Shown: piece by piece, positions 1 through 12,049 of the stretch | How the letters are laid out: every line of letters begins with the position of its first letter | Numbering within the stretch: position 1 is the first letter of the stretch | Source: Fistularia commersonii | Lineage: Eukaryota; Chordata; Actinopteri; Syngnathiformes; Fistulariidae | Length of the DNA: 64,000 nucleotides | Direction of reading: 5' to 3' | NCBI GenBank assembly: GCA_037954325.1 | Contig: JBBMNZ010000026.1 | Location: 4,901,501-4,965,500 of the forward strand | The notes under the pieces: model-generated | Databases searched by the model: none | What the model was told of the DNA's origin: nothing | The model's input: the letters and a program-made list of their open reading frames with translations, nothing else | Position numbers and translations under genes: made by a program

Positions 1-237
1 CTCCGGTTTCTTCACACAGTCCAAAAACATGCAGGAGCTTCATTGGAGACTCTAAATTGCCCAGAAGTCTCCATTAATGGATGTTGTATGTCTCTCTAGG
101 ATGAATGGTTGTTAGTCTGTCTCTCTCTGTGATCGACTGAACCCTGCTTCGGGTTCAATGACACCGGGGAAAGACTCTAGTCTGCCAGCTACCTGGCTAT
201 AGGATAAGCAGTAGAGATAATGAATGAATATAAACAT
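1..237 (+). repeat. 3' part of a common teleost dispersed repeat
   Basis: The stretch carries hallmark words of a very abundant teleost repeat: CTCCGG..TTC..CACAGTCCAAAAACATGCAGG, then GACTCTAAATTGCCC, GAATGGTTGTTAGTCTGTCTCT, GATCGACTGAACCCTG, and a tail GGATAAGCAGTAGA..AATGAATGAAT. It is cut by the left window edge. The element's head (GGCGGCACAGTGGCGCAG) appears in a separate worn copy at 4628. I recognise the family by sequence words only and do not assign a class. Confidence 0.7.
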
Positions 238-1935
238 ACATAATGGTCAAAATAGTCTTGCAGTATCAACTGACAACTCCCCGATGCATGAATAAAGTAG
301 GTTGATGGATTTATCGTGCAACATCCTTGATAATTTGTCATCTCTTGTCAACATATTGATTCTGGCAGGAGGGGAAAAACACTGGAACCTAAACAGAAGG
401 AAGACTTAAGTTTTGTTCAAAACCTCAGAAGTCAATGAGCGATGGTCAGAAGTCAAAGTGAAGTAATGTGTGTATTCACTCTAGTATGTCAGTGTGTGTT
501 TGAAGAGAAAGACAACGACGGCACTGATTTCATTCAGCTCACCTCGTGTAGATCCAGTCTCCAACCAGCGGGTAGCGCCTGCTATTTTATTTTACACGGT
601 ACTTTAACCACTATTGGTCAGGGTATTTATCTGTTTTCCTCAGAAAATGGTCGTGTGAGGACCCGCTGCATCACACATCAGGACTTGAGATACAGCATCT
701 AGAAGATGCCAACATCCTTATCCTCGTCCTTATCCACAGAAAAGACTACTCAGCTTAAAAAAAAACACGCCATTGCACGGTTACAAGTATAATGATAGTT
801 CTGTCTATATCTATTATGTTAAATTGTCTCATACAACATACTATAAGTATGAATATCATACATTCCAAGACAGATAATAGTCACTTTTTTGTAAGAATAA
901 AAGCATTAATACAAAGAATCTTCAGTTTCGAATTTTAATGGGCTCTTCCTGACTGTCTAGAGGTGCGGTCATGTGTGTAGTTTATGACATAAAGTGTATT
1001 ACAATGAGGCCACGATGGTCCTTGTCTGGCCATTAACTTCTTGTAATACATACATAGAAGGTCATCGTCATCTGCCGGCCCATTTCTCTCTCTTGTCCTC
1101 ATATCTCTCGTCCTTCTTGAGACCACAGCTGGGCACTGAGAGAGCAATCACACTTTTTAAAGTGTAATGACATCTGCAATCAGTCAGTTGTTACGACAAG
1201 GCAGCTCTTCGAGCCCCTTTGGATTATATCATTTCTAGTGGTGCTATTTCACCCTTTAAACTGCAAATTGAAAAGGTGAATCACAGGGTGAGGTCTATTC
1301 TCTTTATTTCACTGGATTGGTTTGTTTTGGACAACTTGATATATATATATATGTATATATCACATTATGAAGTCAATATTTGACGTTCACACTTGTTTAT
1401 TATGCTTTGAGCAGATACAGCCTTATTTGTTTCTGTTCAAAGTTATGATTCTAGCTGTTCATCACTTACATTTTAGCTCTCCCTTTAGCTCCCATTCATT
1501 TCTAGTATCACCTGAAGGAAATATTGTTTTTCTTGGTAATTTTTCCTCTGGCACTGTGAGGGTAAGAAATGAGAAAACAGTTTTGCTCCCCCCCCTTCTT
1601 GCCACCTATGGGATAAGACCTGCGCTCATTAGATGAGGTGACAATAAGGAGTTTTAATGCACCGTGTGGGTTTATCACCCTCGCAAGTCATCAAATGCAC
1701 TGTTATTAAGACATATTTATTGAGCATCTTTATATTTTATTCCATTTTATTATGTCTGATATATTACCGACTACCTAATAAAAACAAATCGCAGGTTAAT
1801 TTCACCTGCACAAGAAAGCAAGAGACAAATTCAAATTAAGATAGATTTCTTTTTGTATTGTTTATCCTGCAATATGTTTTGTTATCCTCAGTGTATATTT
1901 TACTGTGTTTTTTTTTTTTTTTGTGTGCAACCTAG
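238..1935. other. Upstream or first-intron sequence of egflam, no gene recognised
   Basis: AT-rich DNA ending in a T-rich acceptor tract (1910-1935) for the first visible egflam exon. It holds a short TA run at 1341-1361. No signal-peptide exon with a fitting donor (phase 1) could be recognised, so egflam exon 1 is probably left of the window. Confidence 0.5.
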
Positions 1936-4900
1936 ATCGTCTGAGTCCTCCTCTCGATATCCAGCTGGAGACTCTCAACTGCACCGCCTTCAGCGTACGA
2001 TGGAAAATGCCCAGGCGACATGTCAGCACCATCACTGGATACAAGGTAGACAATAAATCATTGATCTTGAAACCGTGGGCGGCAGTACGGTGGACAATTC
2101 GATTTTACATTTAGTTATTTGAGAAAGCTTTTTTCTTAAGAAAGTTTTCATACACACTAATGGCAAAGCCTATCATACAGGCATGCAACAGAGAGGGGGC
2201 TCTGCTTCTGCATCCACGGCATTTAGATTCTTGAAGAGCTGGAGGTCAAACCAGTAACTGTCAATTTACCGGACCATATAGTCACACACCATATTGAGTT
2301 TTCATAAAAGTGTGTACTAAGTGATATGTTTTCAAGGTGACAAACACTGTGAGGAAAAAAAAAACAAGAGTTGTAAATCAAATCTTTCAATCTGGAAGTT
2401 CATTTTCCCTTGCAAGCCCTGAAAGTGGGCGGCCCCGATGGCCCCTGCTCGTAAAATGCCCGTCAAAGTCACTGTCCGGCGTCTTGGCCTTGAGGCCCAG
2501 ATTGATATTTCGAAATTTCTGGTATTTTGATGGAACTGCATGACCAGCAAATTCATTTTTTTTCAAAGGCAACAATATGTCATAAATCTTTATTAAGTGA
2601 CATTGGTTTAGTCTTTCTGCTCCGAACAAATTGTGCTTCGAGCAGTGAAGTTGGAATTGCTTTGTTTGTAAACTTAATGAATGTTCACAATGGCATTCTG
2701 GTATTTTCCTCTTCAGGCAATAGAACAAGAATTGAAAGTGCATTAATTTATTTTACCATTTATTTATTCATCATCATTGTTACTATTATTATTTTCCTTT
2801 AAAATGCCCATATTTCTCTTGTTTTTATCCATCCTAAAGCCACAATTGGAAACTATCTTCCCAAATGTCCTCATAAAACATAAAACCCATCAGTGTTTAT
2901 CTAAACTGCACTAATAACCGAGGTTACTGATAAATTCACAGAGAATTGTTCGGTCAAGGCTGATTACTTTATCATTTCCTTCATAATTGTCTACATATTG
3001 TAGACTTATCAGCAGAGTATACAAAATTTCACATATTCATCAAGTCACTGTTGTAAAGGTTTATTTGCAAGTTGAATTCATCTGTTCGTTTATTAACCTA
3101 ATGGTCACTGCGCATATTCATTTTACCAAGTGCTACAAAAAAAGGTTATCGCATGCAGAAGACACACGTTTCTTTGTCGCCGTGACGCTGAGACGGCGCA
3201 TTGTCGTCCTAATAGACCTGTGGTGTCCTTCTAGTCCTTGGTAAAAAAAAAAAAAGAATGAGACGGATACATCTGAATGTGTCATCAGTCTATATTTTAC
3301 CTTTAGTATCACAGAAGGTCTTGCTATCCAGCAGTGGTGTTTAATTCTTTTTTTAAAGGTGTATTCGGCGACAGTGGCTTTCTGAGCTAATGGTAAATGT
3401 CTGAAACTCCTGTACGAGATAAAAACTGATCAAAAATGTATTGATCGGCAGAAAGCCTTCACGATCGCTGTCTCGGTTTTTATGAACGCAGAAACAGAGT
3501 GATTCAGCAGGTGTTAAGCCTTGATGCAATTTATTTGAATTCATAACAGCGTAAATTTGTAAACCCTTTGTCATACCCAGTGAAACTTTACACATTCCCA
3601 ACATACCGGATTATTTCTTTAAAGATATCTTTAAATATTTTTGAAAGGAATCACTTCATATTTTATTCAGTTGTTTATCGAGGATGTCTTTGATATTGAT
3701 GTCGGTTAAACTAAATATTTAATAGGTATTTGTGAAAGCATGACAAAACAGGAAGGGGGGAATAGCTTTTTTTTTACTGAACAAGCAAGAGATAAGCTGT
3801 TTAATTTTTGGGATTGACACACACACACACACACACACACGCCTTGATACATTTACTCAAGTGCACGCGTGCACACACACACAGACACACACACAACAGC
3901 ATCAGATGGACTGTCTTACATTCATTCAAGGTTTTCAACCTGGCAAACAATGAAAATAGATCTTTCTTAAATCAGTGGTCCGGCATTTCTTCTGTACCGC
4001 TGTCTATTTCACTCCTGAGCCATTAACGTGGGTACCCTCCTTCCACCCCCTCCTCAGCTTTTAAAATGCCTGTCAAATTCTCCATCCAGCACAGTAGCCT
4101 TGAGGGCTGGATTGACATTTTCAAATTTGCAGTGTTTTGACCGAAACCCTTCACTGCCAAATCTGTCCATTTCAGACTCTTGGAGAGTCGCCACCAATCT
4201 TTATTTAAGGCCTTGTCAACAGAATGTTGCTCCACTCAAGGCAGTTTTAAAGTGGGACTTGTTCTCTGGGTAAACACAAAAACCTTTCACAACTTCAGAA
4301 ATATGAAACACAAGTATGATATTTTACTGGACTGACTCTTGAAAGCACTTTAAAAAAATGAAGTCATTCCATATATTTCTCTCTGTATATATTTTTTCTA
4401 ATAAGCAAAAGCGTCTGACCAAAAATCAATCTGTCTTTTCCTCTGTCCATCCTTCGTTCATGGGTTGTTGTTTTTTTTTTTTTAAGTGAGCCATCAACAA
4501 AGTGTGGATTAGCCAGTGTACGTTTTGCCTTTGACCATATGTCTGCACTAAGAGGATTAGTTAGCTACCTTGCTCTCTTACAACTTACAGATAAATGTGT
4601 GTTTAGTTTACCAATTACTTTTGTGGAGGCGGCACAGTGGCGCAGAGTTTTGCGCTTTCGCAAGAAGGTGTCTGGTTTGATTCGGACAGAGGGCCTTTCC
4701 CTTGTCCGTTACCTCCCAGAGCCCAAAAAATGTGCATTAGATCAACTGGAGAATTATTATATGTTTCTTTATGATGTGTGAATGAGTGAGTGAACGGTTG
4801 TGAATGGTATTAATGACATGTAAATGAGAGGAAAAGTGTCATAAATGGTTGCCCAAACTGTGACTGTCCATATGTTTTTGGAAATCTATGGTCTGACATT

Positions 4901-7900
4901 AATTTTGACTTACACATACAGTCTTATTCTTTTGTATTTTAGGTTTTTTACACAGAGATCAAAAGTGGCCGGCCATCAAGCACAACAGCCATGATGGAGG
5001 TTCCTCTCAGCTTGGACATGCTGACAACTGTAAGTCTGAACGGACATTTTTCTGACTGTACAATATTCCAGGTCAGTCGCAAAAATTGCCTGCAAAAGGA
5101 AGAAAGTCGAAGAATACGCCGACCAAATTCAATCAGCTCCCCACTTCCCATTTCGATGCTTTTGGAAAAATCCCGCTATAAAGTAACCGACCGCTCCACC
5201 AAGCAGTGACAGGGTTGTATTTTGTTGAAATAATAACAATCTTTGTAGTTTCCAGAGTTCAGAAGTTCTTTTTGAAATGTGACTAAGTTCTAATATAGTT
5301 CTGTCGGCAGCATTCGTCGAAACATTGCTGACGGAAAATAACCAAGTCTGTTTTTTTCTTTGCAACAATTACCTCAGAATGCCCCAGCAGTTATTTCCTT
5401 GTACAGCTGGGGCATTCCGAGATAATTGTACTATTAAATCATTTTATACTAAGTGAGATGAAATATATTACATATGGCAATTAAGCTTTTTTATCACATA
5501 ATGTGACAGTTCATTATAAAATGTGAATGTTATGGAAAAGGAAGAAAAGTGAATTAATTTTGCTTTCTTTATTAATAATCTTCTAGTGATGGGCCATTAA
5601 AACCGCCGTCAGCAAAACTTGCTCAGTTTAGAGATGTATTCTCTCTGCTGATGTATTCTTCCAGCACTCCATTCCTCTCAGATATTTATGGATATCTTTG
5701 CTCTTTTTCTCTCTTGAAGGGGCAATTTGATGGGCAAGCAAGCTTTGTAAGTATAATTTGAAAGAGTCTTTTTTGACTCAGATACAACCCGGCTTATCTT
5801 GAGATTCATTTGCCCGGATACTTTTTTGCTCCGCCTTATTTCCCTCTTTTTTTTTTTTTTTCCCAATTCCCGCTGTTCTTTATTTCGTTTTTTTCTCCCA
5901 ATCTTTTCATTGCACCGCATACCGCCTTATTTACCCCAATCCTCAACTTGCACACCATCTAGGATGTCAACATTGGTAACCTAAAGGTGAACACCAAGTA
6001 CAGAGTGAGTGTTGGTGCGTACGGTTGGGCCGGAGAGGGCAGACCAAGCATGCCGAGGGACGTCAGCACTGCCTCCTATGGTAAGAATATGCAAATGATT
6101 GCATTATTTGTACTTTATTTTTATGCCCCTATCTATCACTGAATTCATTTTCTCACTCTGCCATTAGACTCATGCATGCCCCCATCGCCCCCCACTCAGC
6201 CTGTTGTCATGGCAATATCTGACACGGAGCTGGCGTTGTCATGGCAGCAGGGAGAGAGTGAGGGAAGTGCACCTGTCCTCCACTTCCTGGTTGCTTATAT
6301 CAGGTCAGTCATGAGTGATTAGTCAGAGGACAATATAGAAGTCAAGGATGTTTTGTGTTGAAATGAATCTCTTTGACTTCAGGTCAAATGGTTTGAATCA
6401 GCAGATGGCCACATTTGTATATTTGTGCAAATTCAGCCACATGAATCAATACAAGCCACCGACATAAGGATATTTCAAGAATAATCAGTGTGAAAGGGCG
6501 CATCACGTAGGAAAGATTTCCCCGAACCGATCTGTTTAGTTAATGGAGGCTAAAGCCTTAAGAAAGGATTGTATGCCAAATTAAATATCCTTGCATTGCA
6601 AATGATTGGTATCATACGTGTGTTTAATGATCAGTTTCACAGCACGAATAAGCCGAGCAGTTAGACGTCCATTCTTATGTGAATGCTGATAAACGCAGGG
6701 TTAATAAACATATAAATTACATACGTAAATGTATAACTTTTCATTGCCAAATTTCCCGGTACTTTCTCAGTCATTGGACTCCACTGCTTTGAACCCCAGG
6801 ACAGAGCGGCAGGTCAGTCCATTTGTCAGATCCTGTGGGATTCATGCACTTAAGTCATTGTTGAGATGGTGACATTCTTTACACATGTAATAAGTTAATG
6901 CATTCACACTCACTTGCTGATTTATGCGAATCGCATAGATAAAACTACCCGTAAAAACATCACTATGGGGTCACAGTAAATCCTCTGTTAATTGATTAGA
7001 TTTTTTTATATTGTTCAGATTGTTTCCCTTTGAGAGATTTCTTGAACCCTCCCAGACCCTCAGACGCAACCGATATCCGAATTTACTGGTCTTCTTGTGG
7101 CTTGGGTCGCTCACAGAATGTTCCTGAATGTCAAAGGAAACAGCATCACTGCACTTAGTGGTGCTGTTCACCCTGTCGACATGTTTGCAAGAGAAATCTT
7201 AGCCGTTGTAGGTTGATTCCCCACAGAAAATAAAAAAAAAAACTCACATACTGCCATTCCGTGTCGGCGCAACATCAGCTCCAGACATCAGATTTTGTTC
7301 AGTCGCAAAACGTGAGGTTTTTCTTTGAAGGTCATTTTTATTTCTCATGAAGAAAAAATTATGAAATCGCATCCTCTGACAATGGGCCGGCATTACGTTC
7401 TCCTTCATATCGGAAAAAAAACTCACATCGGCTCATATAACCTTAACTACTGTCTTTAGCTACCGAGTCATTTTGTCGTAAAACCTGTTTTTAAAGGAAT
7501 TATAGCAGCACTTATATTAATCACTAAAGCGCAGATCTCTTTCAAATTCTTGAGACAATACCGGAGCCATCATAACGACCATTTTCGACTGGGATTTTGC
7601 TGTTTGTGTTCCTGCTATGTAACCAGGTTAATTACATAAATGTGATGCATTGCAAATCAAGGTCTTCAAAATAATACACAAATTAATGAAATGCAGCTGC
7701 GTAATGCAGAAAATCGGGTGATGAGATTTGACAATATCTAAAAACAGCAAATGAAAAGAAAAGACAACGGAACAAACAAGAATCAAAGAAAGACTTTTTT
7801 ATTTTTTTGGTATTTTTCATAAAATGTGTCAAACATGAAAAGCAAAGACTGTCCGTGGAACCCCCCCCCCCCACACACACACATGCACACCCCCACCAAA

Positions 7901-8781
7901 TGAAGCTTTGCTGAGGGGAGACAGTGAATACTGTTGAAGAACAGTCTGTTCAACAGGCATTGGTTGCTGCAGGCGTCTTGAGTCTGTTGATTACGTGCAG
8001 CTCCAGCTGGAAGTTGGACGTGATGGACGGTAAAAAGAAAATGGTCACTTTTTGTGGAATCCCATTTCTTGGCCTCGAGTTAAGAATTCTGTTTTGTACG
8101 GTGAAGACGTTGTGTTTTGGGTGGGGTGTTTCATTTGCCCAAACAAATCCTGCCCCATTGTTTACATCTTAATAACAGAATTCCTATTTTCATTAACATT
8201 AAAAATTATTGTTGTATATATGTAAACAAGGCATTCAGCTCATTATTTCACTTGAATAAATTGCTGAAAGTCATAAATGTAGTGAGAGGTCAAGCCACAG
8301 ACTAGGATACAATCTAAGTTGCTTTGCTGTCAGCGGAGCCGTCGCTGAGTCGACTCTTTTCACACTGTCAATATTGTCTCAGCGGTTTCGCTTTTACCGA
8401 AGATTGCTCCTGTATTTGTACTACATGGAATCGATCTTTAGTATTGGTGGTGTTTTAGAAAAAAATCCAAAAAATGTTCAACATGCAAGTGGGGTGACAA
8501 GAAAAAGAACACAACTTGGCTTATTACTTCTGTTGCTGAAAAGTATAACTTGATGTTTGATGGATCACTGAGCTAAAAACAAAAACTAACTCTTCTACGT
8601 CTTGTGATCCACAGGCCAGAAATGGACACAGAGTGGACTTATATCCGCGAGCCCATCGAGACAAACTCGATGGTGCTGAAGGGACTATTACCTGAAACAG
8701 AGTACCAGTTTGTCATCAGAGCGGTTAATGTGCACGGCGCCAGTCCACCCAGCCACATCAATAACCCGGTGCGAACTCTGG
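1936..8781 (+). CDS. egflam: egflam: two fibronectin type III domains
   Basis: FN3-1 comes from exons 1936-2045, 4943-5029 and 5963-6080. It runs from LSPPLDIQLETLNCTAFSVR through the core VFYTEIKSG to NTKYRVSVGAYGWAGEGRPS. FN3-2 comes from exons 6168-6303 and 8615-8781, from QPVVMAISDTELALSWQQG to LLPETEYQFVIRAVNVHGAS. The conserved Trp of strand B and the Tyr-x-(V/F) of strand F are present in both. The first exon enters with one base from an unseen upstream exon. Introns here hold repeats and a hairpin (separate entries) but no other coding sequence. Confidence 0.93.
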
Positions 8782-11700
8782 GTAAGGTCAAAGATCACTT
8801 TTGAAGCCCAAATCTTAATGTAATAGCCAAGTGTTTAGTCCTCTCTCATTGAGTCCAGTCACATTTGAAAAGAGTATATTTGGCAGGATCATTATTAAAG
8901 ACAGAAATTGTTAAACTACAGTATATAAAACAGGTCCATGCTCTTCCTTAGTCTGTGTTGCACTGCTGCTCGAGGCTTGGGCTCAAAGAATAAACACACA
9001 AACAATGATTGCTTTTCCTGAGGTAAATGACTTGGTTTTTATTTATATTTAGGAAAACAACATACAATTAGTCTTATTTTTAGTGCTTTGTTTTAACTTT
9101 GCATCAGTCTCTAGTGTTAAATAGATGGGTTCCCAGCAGATGATTTACACGTGAATACTAATATGCATAAATGCCTGGCACTTCTCTTTGGTTCAGCTCC
9201 ATTTTAGTCGTTTTTTTTCAAAAAGAGTTCATTTTTAGTCATTTTGGCAGAGTTACATAACCTTCAACATTCATTGAATAATATTTTTTTGGTCCAAAAA
9301 AAGAAAGAATTGAATGAGCAGATTTAGAGACAAATGGCCTGTCGGTTGGGCGAAATGTAGGACAGCACCTGTTCGTGCGCCACTGAATTTTTCTGACCGC
9401 GGCTTGGATAACTGGGATATAGAGCCAAAGTCATTAAGTTTATTATATTTAGTGCAGTCAGCTGCCGGCGGTCATGACTGATTGATATTAAAGCACAAAT
9501 TGGCATGCATGTTTGCTGAATACATTCATGCAGCTGTAGCAATGCCTTTAGCGGATCATCAAACATGACATTAATGCAGTTTATCCCACAGATTTGTCGG
9601 CGCAATAGTAGATGCATGAATGTCGGGTGTTTGTCCGGTAGAAGAGACACCGCTCCTGACTGTTCGAGTAACGAGGGCGGATAGATGCGGATTCGTGTGA
9701 CCTACGGATCGCGCTGCCAGCTCCAGAAACCTGCCACTTCACATGCTACGCTTGCCGTCTAAGTGTCGTAAACTTGATTGACTTAAGTGCGTTAAGTCCC
9801 GTGACAGAGGCCAGACAGGGCGACAAAGAGCGAGAGCCAGATGGCATCGGACCTGATGCTAGAGAGAGGATACAGAAATATTTTGAACAATGTCGATGAA
9901 AGTTACACCAAACAAAGATAGAATGCCAGTTAAGGAGACACAGAGACAGACGGACAGAAACGACTAGATGGAGGAGCGTGGTTTCTCAGCAGGGGATGAG
10001 CGCGGGTTAGGTCCGAGTCTCATCAGACAGGATTAAGGACGGGATGCCAGACCCCTCCTCTATCCATCCACATCCCATTGAATGCACACTAGTAAATACA
10101 CGCGCGCATGAAAACACAATGTGCCGCTTCTTGCGAACGGAGGGGGTGGGCTCGACGGACTGACATACTTTTCTCGTTGCTCTCTTCCAGACAGTGTGTG
10201 TGTTTGGATTGATTCGGAGCCGGGTCGTATGGCTCGGGTGAGATTGTTATACAACAGAAGATTAGTTTAAAAGCTTTTTTTGGGCACCCCCTCCCCACAC
10301 CCCCATATGTCAAAGCTCCGTGTTCAGGATTCAGTGTTATTAGGCTTCGCTAATTAGTGCGGAATCTTGCCATTGATTCTACAGTTAATGTCGTTCGATG
10401 AACCTCGGTAAAAAATGATCAGAATGGCAATCTGAGAAGAAACTTGAATGAAATATCTTTGTTTTACCAACTTACTGACACAGTTAATTTCCAGCTTTAC
10501 TGATTAACTGACTTGGATAAAGAGGCAAAGGGGTGGATTGGGTTGTTATGTAAGCAAAGGTTAAGCTCTCTTAAGGTAGGTGTGATTAAACATGCAGGTG
10601 TTTGTAGCCCAAAGATGCACTTTTATGCCCGCACATTTGAAGGACACCATAATCATATTGAGCAAAGAGCCTGAAAAAAAAAACAAGGATGAAAGGAATG
10701 TATGTATGCATATTGTGCTGAGATGGATATTTGGTTGAGTGGTCACTTCTGACTTCCGACTACTCGTACTTTGGATCTTTGGTGACTGAATTGCACTTCT
10801 TGTATGTCGCTTTGGATAAAAGCATCTGCCAAATGACTGTAATGTAATGTTTTGATTTCATAGATGATTTCTTATTAGATTTAATGTTGGGATCCAAGAA
10901 AAAAAGTCAGCATAATCTAAAAGTGCGGTTCCTGCTCTTTTCCAGAGGGGAGAATTTTTGTGTTTAGAGAATCTTAATTGGACTTTAAAATATTAAGGTG
11001 TACGATAAAGAGATGAGTTGAGATGATGTATTTTAATGATCCCATACTTGGAACATTGTTTCACAGCAGCAGCAAGACATACAAGACAAGCTAAAAATAA
11101 ATAAGATAAATAAACTCTGAAATGTAAAAGTGTAAAGTATAATCTCATATTTACCAATATACAGGAATAGATAATGAGCAAAGTGGCAAAGTGCCAATGT
11201 GAAGTAGCACAGTAACTGAGTTATTGTATGGGCTTATGGCTGTCTTTATTTCATTAAGTGCCTTTAAAACGTAGAGTGTACTAAAGGGAAACAGTCTTTT
11301 GCAGCAGTAAACTGTTTTTGTTTGAAAAAACAAAACAAAACTCAGAAATGTTTGAGCCCCCAGTGGTCCATGATATTATGTCTTGAAAGAATCTGCTCCC
11401 ATTGTTTTCCTTACCGGGAGAATCTTTGGTAAAGTGTTAAACAGGTCAGAGTCAGCGGTGGTGGGAGGGGTTTTCTGTCTGAGATATAAGAGCTACAGTT
11501 GTATTCAGTTAACAATAGAGATAGTTGAAACAGTTAAACAAAAGATTATGCCAGAGTTACAGGAGAATGTCCCAAATGTCTTCAATATTTACTGTATTTA
11601 CTGTCTGTACTTGTGTTCTGAGCTTCCCCTCTATATCGAGGAGACACCTTTCAATACGTGGTGCCACAGCATCGGTACAGGCTCAAAGGTAGCTCCGTGC

Positions 11701-12017
11701 CCCCATCCATTATATCCACTATATTGCACAAGTGCAATATTCAACTAATCACCATCATGTGTGCTGTCACTTGTAAATTATGCCACAACTTTCTGTAGAT
11801 CAAGCAAAACTGTAAAGTAAGGGAAAACAGTGACTCAGTTGCATAAAATCCAAAAAACTTAAGAAAATGGAAATTAAAAAAATAATAAAAATGACAACAT
11901 CAACAACATCAACAATACTTGTGATGATAATTATGATAATAATAATCCTAATACAGACAATAATAATAGTAACTATAATTGGTAGTGCAATTAAATGTGT
12001 CATAATAGTTATTATGT

Positions 12018-12049
<32 letters not shown>

